NCBI GenBank assembly: GCA_031290715.1
Contig: JAITNA010000084.1
Coordinates: 1 to 18,706, forward strand
DNA from: Eubacteriales Family XIII. Incertae Sedis bacterium
GTDB lineage: Bacteria; Bacillota; Clostridia; Peptostreptococcales; Anaerovoracaceae
Reading direction: 5' to 3'
DNA length: 18,706 nt
Below are positions 13,865 to 18,706 of this stretch, one piece after another (the first letter of the stretch is position 1; each line of letters starts with the position of its first letter). Made by a program: the position numbers and the translations under genes. The notes beneath the pieces are model-generated. The model worked only from the letters and a program-made list of their open reading frames with translations. It made no database searches and was not told the origin of the DNA.

Positions 13865-15082
13865 TTATATCTTGTACAGCGTTTTCGCATTATCGCGCAT
13901 GACCATTTTGGCCATGGTCAAAGCTTGGCCCTCACTGATCATTCCGTCATCAATCATGCCTTTGAGTGCAAGGTACAGACCCTCCCGGAAAAAGATCGCG
14001 CTCGTCAGGATCTTGATCGGCGTCACGCCGTCGCTGCCATAGATCATCTTTCCTGCGAGGCCCATCTCAAACCATCCGCGCAGCGTCCCGACCAACCCTT
14101 GCGGGCTGCCGTAGAGCAGATGCCAGTACTGCGAGATATCCATAAAAATATTGGGCGCAAACGGGCGGTTGGCCATAAAACCTGTCTCGCGCGTGAAAGG
14201 ATAGCCGCCGTGCAGCAGCACAACCTTTGCTTTCTGGATATCAGGCAAAAGCAGGAAAGCGTCAAGCCGGACGGGATCGGAAACCAGCATCGACTGCGGT
14301 ACCGCGCCGCCGACATGGATCTGCGTCGGGATCTCATACCGGGCCGTACCGGCAATGATGTATCTCAACAGGTAGTCTTGGAGGCGCTGGTAACGGGCAG
14401 GGGTCGTATCGTTCGACTCGAAAATCTGCTGCGCCTCTTCCTTGCTGACGACATCAATGGCAAGATCCCGCCAGTAGCCGAAATTCATCTTCAGGCACGC
14501 GCAACTGCGAGCATGGATGTCTGCCAAGAGCGTGTCGATAAATTTGAGGTAGTCGTTAAAGGACTCAATCTTCCGATCCCCGACGACATTCTTAGTGAAA
14601 GCTTCGTACATTTTGAGGAATAGCCTTGCCGTGTCATTTGGCAAGGTCTTGCCGTACTCCGTATTGTCCAACGGGACAATCAGCCCGTCGACCATCGGTG
14701 AGAGCTTGTACAGTTTGGGATCGAGCTTTTCCGGAAGTTCAAGGCTGTCTTGGTTGACTTCGATCGCGCACTCTATATTGCCTGCCTTGAAGACTTTTTC
14801 AAACACAGGGCTTTCATCCTTCAATGTGCTCAAATAGATCGCATTGATCCTCTCTTTGTTTTCGGGCGTCATGTCCGTCTCATGGAAATCATACAGTTCC
14901 CTGTACGCCGTGAACAGCGCCTCCCGCTGCGTGATCGTCGTCAGTGGATTTGGAAACTGCACACTGCCGAGATTTTGCGGCCAGGGGTAGCTGCCTGTAC
15001 CGGTGATCCATTGCACGTCATCAAGCGCGTGGATATGGTCGTCAATTATTTTGATCTCGTTAATTTTTTCTCTTAAACCCAT
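13865..15082 (-). CDS. Amidohydrolase-2 superfamily metal-dependent hydrolase or decarboxylase
   Basis: This 405-residue TIM-barrel protein has the superfamily's metal-site residues: HIH at 16-18 after IDDHIH, a Lys in CLKMNFG (198), H256 in TQIHVGG, H291 in LLHGGYPF and D351 in YGSDGV. The C-terminal RDNAKTLYKI matches the ending common in Amidohydro_2 proteins. Family members cleave C-N bonds, hydrolyse lactones or decarboxylate aromatic or sugar-derived acids; the FluG/nodulin-like branch is a reasonable comparison. It follows livF after 69 nt, with an AGGAGG site 8 nt before the ATG, and precedes the GntR regulator and kinase. It is probably the first intracellular step on the imported compound; this is inferred from context. 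Confidence 0.85.
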   Translation of the reverse strand: MGLREKINEIKIIDDHIHALDDVQWITGTGSYPWPQNLGSVQFPNPLTTITQREALFTAYRELYDFHETDMTPENKERINAIYLSTLKDESPVFEKVFKAGNIECAIEVNQDSLELPEKLDPKLYKLSPMVDGLIVPLDNTEYGKTLPNDTARLFLKMYEAFTKNVVGDRKIESFNDYLKFIDTLLADIHARSCACLKMNFGYWRDLAIDVVSKEEAQQIFESNDTTPARYQRLQDYLLRYIIAGTARYEIPTQIHVGGAVPQSMLVSDPVRLDAFLLLPDIQKAKVVLLHGGYPFTRETGFMANRPFAPNIFMDISQYWHLLYGSPQGLVGTLRGWFEMGLAGKMIYGSDGVTPIKILTSAIFFREGLYLALKGMIDDGMISEGQALTMAKMVMRDNAKTLYKI

Positions 15083-15151
15083 TTCTTTAACCTCCTAAAT
15101 TTACTGTGACTACTTTTTATATTGCCGCGTAAAAAAATCAACGCCAGCTCA

Positions 15152-15868
15152 TCAATTTTTCTTCCCGCCCAAGTAAGCTTGTATCACGCGCTCATCATTG
15201 ATCAGCTTTTCCGAGTCTCCCTCAAGCACGATCTTGCCTACCTGCAGGACATAAGCCCTTTCGGAGAACTTCAGCGCCATGCGGGCGTTCTGTTCCACAA
15301 GGATGATGCTGATACCTGTCGCCTTGATGTCGAGTATGATCTTCATGACCTCGGCCGTCAGCAGGGGAGACAGCCCAACGCTCGGCTCGTCCATCAAAAG
15401 CACCTTGGGTTCAGACATCAACCCGCGGGCCACTGCCAGCATCTGCTGCTCGCCGCCGCTCAGGCTGCCGGCAATCTGGTTGGGTCTGTTCTTCAAGACA
15501 GGGAAGTGCGAGTAGATGATCTCCAGCCGATTCGCAATTTCTGTCTTATTCGATTTCGTGTAGGCTCCGAGCTGCAGGTTTTCAAGAACGGTCAGCGGCG
15601 CAAAGATCATCCGCCCTGCAGGGATTAGCGAGATCCCCTCTTTCAGAACCTTGTACGCGGGCATCCCGTCGATCCGCTTGCCGCGCCACCAGATTTCCCC
15701 GGAACTCGGCTTTTTCAGCCCCGAGATCAGCTTCATCAGCGTCGACTTGCCCGCACCGTTCGCCCCGATGATGCTGATGACCTCTCCTTCGTCCAGATTG
15801 AATGAAACGCCTTTCACTACTTCGGATATACCGTAACTGGCAAACAAGTCTTTTACTTCAAACAACAT
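15152..15868 (-). CDS. livF: HAAT-type ABC importer ATP-binding protein LivF
   Basis: This is the second ATPase of the branched-chain-amino-acid-type importer. Its 238 residues carry Walker A GANGAGKST, Q-loop region LIPAGRMIFAPLTVLENL, signature LSGGEQQMLAVARGL, Walker B VLLMDEPSVGLSP and the H-loop replaced by the LivF-typical LVEQNA (no His). The short size and LVEQNA define LivF rather than LivG. The preferred ATG at 15868 has AGGTGG 5 nt upstream and gives the family N-terminus MLFEVKDL; a GTG at 15877, 2 nt after the livG stop, is an alternative that adds three residues. It ends 69 nt before the amidohydrolase. Confidence 0.95.
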   Translation of the reverse strand: MLFEVKDLFASYGISEVVKGVSFNLDEGEVISIIGANGAGKSTLMKLISGLKKPSSGEIWWRGKRIDGMPAYKVLKEGISLIPAGRMIFAPLTVLENLQLGAYTKSNKTEIANRLEIIYSHFPVLKNRPNQIAGSLSGGEQQMLAVARGLMSEPKVLLMDEPSVGLSPLLTAEVMKIILDIKATGISIILVEQNARMALKFSERAYVLQVGKIVLEGDSEKLINDERVIQAYLGGKKN

Positions 15869-15879
15869 ATCAGCCACCT

Positions 15880-16644
15880 CTACTCCGTCCCCAGATAAGC
15901 TTCTATCACCTGATCATTGCTTTGGATTACCTTGGGCGTACCCTCCGCGATCTTCTTTCCGAAGTCCAGCACGATCATCCGGTCGCACAGGCTCATCATC
16001 ACATCCATATTGTGTTCGATGATCATGATGGTAACGCCCCTATCCAAAATCTGTTTGAACAGCTCAAGTACACCCTCAATCTCGGTCTCGTTCATGCCCG
16101 TTATGGGTTCGTCCAGCATCAACAGCTTTGGATCGGTCGCAAGCGCAATGCACATACTCAGGATCCGCTGGTACCCATGCGGCAAGTTCTTTGCCGGTTC
16201 GTCCCTGAGGTGCGACAATCCCATGAACTCAAGAATGTCTTCTGCCTTCCGCCGCAGCTCCTGCGTTTCTTTGTTTGCCGCAGGGACGTGCAGAAACCGC
16301 TGCAAAATCGACGTCTTGTAGCCCATGTGGAGCCCTGAGAACACGTTCTCGATACACGAAAGCTCCATGAACAGCCTCGATACTTGGAACTGGCGGCCGA
16401 TGCCCGCCTGCGCGATCTGATGCGGCTTGAACCCTGTCACATCCCGACCGTCAAAAAACACCTTCCCTGCGTCACCGGACAGGAAGCCGCTGATCAGCGC
16501 AAGTGTCGTACTCTTGCCCGCCCCATTCGGCCCGATGATCCCGAATATCTCGCTCGGATTGACATCGAACGTGACATTGTCAACGGCGACCAAACCGCCG
16601 AAACGCTTTGTCACTCCCTCTACTTGCAGTATTTTTTCACTCAT
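15880..16644 (-). CDS. livG: HAAT-type ABC importer ATP-binding protein LivG
   Basis: This 254-residue ATPase pairs with LivF on the cytosolic face. It has Walker A GPNGAGKST, Q-loop region GIGRQFQVSRLF, Walker B LLMLDEPITGMN and the H-loop IIEHNMD. The signature region reads LPHGYQR, a deviation from the more usual LPYGQQR of LivG proteins: the Gly is kept but the first Gln is Tyr. The LivG-specific helical insert (about 110-135) is present. The start overlaps the livM stop by 4 nt (ATGA), and its stop is 2-11 nt before livF. Confidence 0.95.
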   Translation of the reverse strand: MSEKILQVEGVTKRFGGLVAVDNVTFDVNPSEIFGIIGPNGAGKSTTLALISGFLSGDAGKVFFDGRDVTGFKPHQIAQAGIGRQFQVSRLFMELSCIENVFSGLHMGYKTSILQRFLHVPAANKETQELRRKAEDILEFMGLSHLRDEPAKNLPHGYQRILSMCIALATDPKLLMLDEPITGMNETEIEGVLELFKQILDRGVTIMIIEHNMDVMMSLCDRMIVLDFGKKIAEGTPKVIQSNDQVIEAYLGTE

Positions 16645-17675
16645 GCTTCCTTACCGCCATCACTCTTAACAAGCAATTTCCGAATCCAGCCGGCAAACCT
16701 CCCGATCGTCCCCAACGGATCCGCGAAAAAAAACCGCAGGTATGGGATGCTAACGACCCCTTTGGGCAGCAGCGTCACGACAAAGAGGATCAGAATGCCC
16801 GTTATAATGGGTTCGGCTTCATTCGCGATACGCATCCCCTCAGGGAAGGCTATCATAATGACCGTACCGATTATCGGCCCAAGGAACGAGCTTTCAACGC
16901 CGCCCAAAACAGCGTACATCGAAATATACAAGCCTTTGAACATCTCAAAGGTGTCGGGCATGATGTACCATTGGTAGTGCGCGAAGTACGCGCCAAGAAG
17001 ACCGCATGTCCCGTTCGCGATGCAGAATGCAATCGTACGGTATCGGAATACGTTGATGCCCAGTGTCGCGGCCAGATCCGAGTTTAGGCCAATAGCCCGC
17101 CACGCCCGGCCGATCGAGGAATTGTACAAGGCCGAGAAGGCAAGAACCACGATCACCGCCAGCACAAGGAGCAACCAAAAATATTGCGCCTTGGTGTTGA
17201 ATTCGATCACCGGGAGCCCCGGTATTCGGATCGGATTCGGATGCGGAACCGACTGGATGCCCGCGTACCTGCCGAAAAACTCCACATTGCCCAGCACCAC
17301 GACAAACAACATGCTGATTACCATACTGAGCACAATGAACTGGAACCCAATGTTCCTCAATAACAAGAAGCTGAGTGCAAGGCTTACGACCGCGGCCATG
17401 ATCGCTGCGATGGGCATAGCTGCCCAAAAACTGAAGCCCGCCTTCATTACAAGAAGCGCCGAAGCGTAGGCTCCGATACCCCAGAAGACCTGCACCGCCA
17501 CATTGATCATCCCGGCTCTGTACGTCATCACGAAGGTCATCGCAAGGATCGAGTTTATCGTTATCAGGATCAAAAGATCCATGTAATAGCCGTTCTTGAC
17601 CCATACCGGGACAAGCGCAAGAGCCACGACGATCATGACCAACGCTATCAATTTCGCATGTTGTTTTTTCATCAT
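16641..17675 (-). CDS. livM: HAAT-type ABC importer permease LivM
   Basis: This 344-residue membrane permease has about nine to ten hydrophobic segments, beginning with LIALVMIVVALALVPVWV after a short MMKKQHAK start. The permease-ATPase coupling region SSIGRAWRAIGLNSDLAATLGIN, typical of Liv permeases, lies near the middle, followed by the conserved Gly/Ala-rich helix CIANGTCGLLGAYFA. ATGATG at 17675/17672 overlaps the livH stop by 4 nt; the long upstream extension lies inside livH and is not used. Substrate specificity cannot be read from the permease. Confidence 0.94.
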   Translation of the reverse strand: MMKKQHAKLIALVMIVVALALVPVWVKNGYYMDLLILITINSILAMTFVMTYRAGMINVAVQVFWGIGAYASALLVMKAGFSFWAAMPIAAIMAAVVSLALSFLLLRNIGFQFIVLSMVISMLFVVVLGNVEFFGRYAGIQSVPHPNPIRIPGLPVIEFNTKAQYFWLLLVLAVIVVLAFSALYNSSIGRAWRAIGLNSDLAATLGINVFRYRTIAFCIANGTCGLLGAYFAHYQWYIMPDTFEMFKGLYISMYAVLGGVESSFLGPIIGTVIMIAFPEGMRIANEAEPIITGILILFVVTLLPKGVVSIPYLRFFFADPLGTIGRFAGWIRKLLVKSDGGKEA

Positions 17676-18562
17676 CTTGTACTCAATTCTGTGCGAGAGC
17701 CAAACAGCCCCGTTGGCCTGAAGTAAATAACGATGCCGATAATGAGAAAGAGATATACCTGCACCAGCCCGCCTACCGCAAACTGTCCAAAGCTCTGGAT
17801 TAGGCCTACCATGATCCCGGCCACGCACGCACCCAGCAAACTATCCATTCCGCCAAGGAGCGTGATGATTATAACGATCATGATGATGTTTTCGCCCATC
17901 TGCGGGTGAACGCCAAAGCTCGGCCCGACCATGCCGCCCGCAAAGGCCGCAAGCGCACAACTGCCCCCGATCGTTATCGTAAAGATTGAGCTGCTGTTGA
18001 TCCCCTGCAGATTCGCAGCCTCGGGCAGGAAAGAAACCGCCCGCATGGCCCGTCCGACTTTTGTCTTTTGGTAGAAATAGAACAAAATCAAGGTGATGGC
18101 AATGCCCAACACCGCAAGCAAAACCTTGTCATACGTGATGCTGATACCGGAAAATTCCAATGTGCCGGGGATTACGACGGGAATCCGACGCGGAACCGTC
18201 CCAAAAACCAAAAGGCTCGATTGGTTGATTGCCACGAACAGCCCCATTGCACCGACTACATAGCCTGTGAACTCGCCGCGTTTCTGCAACAGTCTGAAAA
18301 ACAAAATGTAGGTTAGAATGCCGAATATGTCCATCAGAATCATCGTCACAACGAGCGAGATCCCGAACGGCCATCCATATCCGACGACCATTTTCCATAC
18401 AAAGTACGCGCCCAACAGATAAAACCCGCCGTAGCAAAGATAGAAAATGCCTGTGACGCTCATGATCAGAACCAGTCCTGACGCCAGTATCGCATACACC
18501 AGCCCCATGACGAGCCCATTAATGAGCAGTTGCCCAAATACCTCCGCCGTAATCGACAACAT
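17672..18562 (-). CDS. livH: HAAT-type ABC importer permease LivH
   Basis: This 296-residue permease has about eight membrane segments. It begins with the usual LivH pattern LLINGLVMGLVYAILASGLV and carries the coupling motif KTKVGRAMRAVSFLPEAANL plus GINSSSIFTITI. The C-terminal half has VIIITLLGGMDSLLGACVAG, the conserved GG-x3-SL-G block, and ends IGIVIYFRPTGLFG. GGGAG lies 9 nt upstream of the ATG. It follows the substrate-binding-protein gene after 104 nt containing two hairpins. Confidence 0.95.
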   Translation of the reverse strand: MLSITAEVFGQLLINGLVMGLVYAILASGLVLIMSVTGIFYLCYGGFYLLGAYFVWKMVVGYGWPFGISLVVTMILMDIFGILTYILFFRLLQKRGEFTGYVVGAMGLFVAINQSSLLVFGTVPRRIPVVIPGTLEFSGISITYDKVLLAVLGIAITLILFYFYQKTKVGRAMRAVSFLPEAANLQGINSSSIFTITIGGSCALAAFAGGMVGPSFGVHPQMGENIIMIVIIITLLGGMDSLLGACVAGIMVGLIQSFGQFAVGGLVQVYLFLIIGIVIYFRPTGLFGSRTELSTR

Positions 18563-18583
18563 ATAGTCTCACTCCCTTTTCAT

Positions 18584-18622
18584 CGGCAACGGCACAGTGC
18601 TCAATGCAGTGTGACGTTGCCG
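18584..18622 (-). other. Intercistronic hairpin between the binding-protein gene and livH
   Basis: CGGCAACG pairs with CGTTGCCG, CACA with TGTG and TGC with GCA around a TCAAT loop. This makes 15 pairs with two single mismatches over 39 nt. No U-tract follows. Such structures commonly protect the abundant binding-protein mRNA from 3' decay and reduce downstream expression. Confidence 0.65.
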
Positions 18623-18638
18623 TTTCAACAACTTATGT

Positions 18639-18657
18639 TTCAATTCTTATAATTGAA
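18639..18657 (-). other. A+T-rich stem-loop after the binding-protein stop
   Basis: TTCAATT-5 nt-AATTGAA forms a perfect 7-bp stem 9 nt after the stop codon. There is no run of U residues, so termination is unlikely. It may act together with the larger hairpin. Confidence 0.4.
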
Positions 18658-18666
18658 GGGTGCGGA

Positions 18667-18706
18667 TTAACTGTTGTAAACCTTGTCAAAAGCAGCGACG
18701 GCTTCA
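18667..18706 (-). CDS. C-terminal end of a gene upstream of livH, probably the ABC substrate-binding protein
   Basis: Only 12 codons and a TAA are visible: ending EAVAAFDKVYNS. The AFDKVY-type ending is common in periplasmic-binding-protein-like subunits of HAAT transporters, and that subunit is otherwise missing from this importer. It is upstream of livH on the same strand. The identification rests mainly on position. Confidence 0.6.
   Translation of the reverse strand, partial: EAVAAFDKVYNS

Noticed and set aside
15083..15151. Possible terminator between livF and the amidohydrolase (GCGT ... ACGC around a T-run)
   Set aside because: The stem is only 4 bp and the T-run lies in the loop, not after the stem.
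17676..17828. 51-residue N-terminal extension of LivM
   Set aside because: It lies wholly inside livH in another frame and lacks hydrophobic or family-like sequence. ATGATG at 17675 gives the normal LivM N-terminus.
1..18706. CRISPR arrays, tRNA or rRNA genes, prophage or integrase genes
   Set aside because: No regularly spaced repeats, cloverleaf-like segments, rRNA-like sequence or integrase motifs were seen on either strand.

Overview
All recognisable genes in this window lie on the minus strand, so the window reads from right (18706) to left (1). It looks like chromosomal DNA of an anaerobic, fairly G+C-rich member of the Clostridia (Bacillota). The reasons are a classical T-box leader ahead of leuA, consensus sigma-A type promoters, strong AGGAGG-type ribosome binding sites, and a C_GCAxxG_C_C redox protein of the kind common in anaerobes. 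Species cannot be named from the sequence alone.

Region A (18706 to about 11292) is a likely catabolic operon. It holds the very end of a periplasmic-type substrate-binding protein, a complete HAAT/Liv-type ABC importer (livH, livM, livG, livF), a metal-dependent amidohydrolase, a GntR/FCD regulator, and a single-chain dihydroxyacetone-kinase-type protein (DhaK-DhaL fusion). The importer probably brings in a small molecule, the amidohydrolase hydrolyses or decarboxylates it, and the kinase phosphorylates a ketose-like product, with the GntR protein sensing an intermediate. The substrate is unknown. The wreck of an ISAs1-family transposase (10482-11290) abuts the kinase stop codon.

Region B (10267 to 4537) is the leucine biosynthesis operon. 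A perfect TTGACA-17-TATAAT promoter drives a T-box leader with a terminator, followed by leuA, leuC, leuD and leuB. Two things interrupt it. A complete hicAB toxin-antitoxin pair, with its own promoter and a palindromic operator, sits between leuA and leuC. An almost fully self-complementary element of about 150 bp sits between leuD and leuB.

Region C (4529 to 1) follows leuB after 7 nt. It is a tightly packed cassette: radical SAM protein, SAM methyltransferase, C_GCAxxG_C_C protein, short AMP-dependent CoA-ligase-like enzyme, and a MobA-like nucleotidyltransferase cut by the window edge. As I recall, this gene set matches the uncharacterised Desulfovibrio DVU_1551-1557 neighbourhood, whose radical SAM and methyltransferase members include selenoproteins in some organisms (TrsS/TrsM in family databases). 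Its biochemical role is unknown, and it is the best candidate here for an undescribed system. The copy here uses Cys, carries a collagen-like Gly-Ser-Pro insertion beside the radical SAM cluster motif, and includes a promoter plus a 25-codon ORF ahead of the nucleotidyltransferase.
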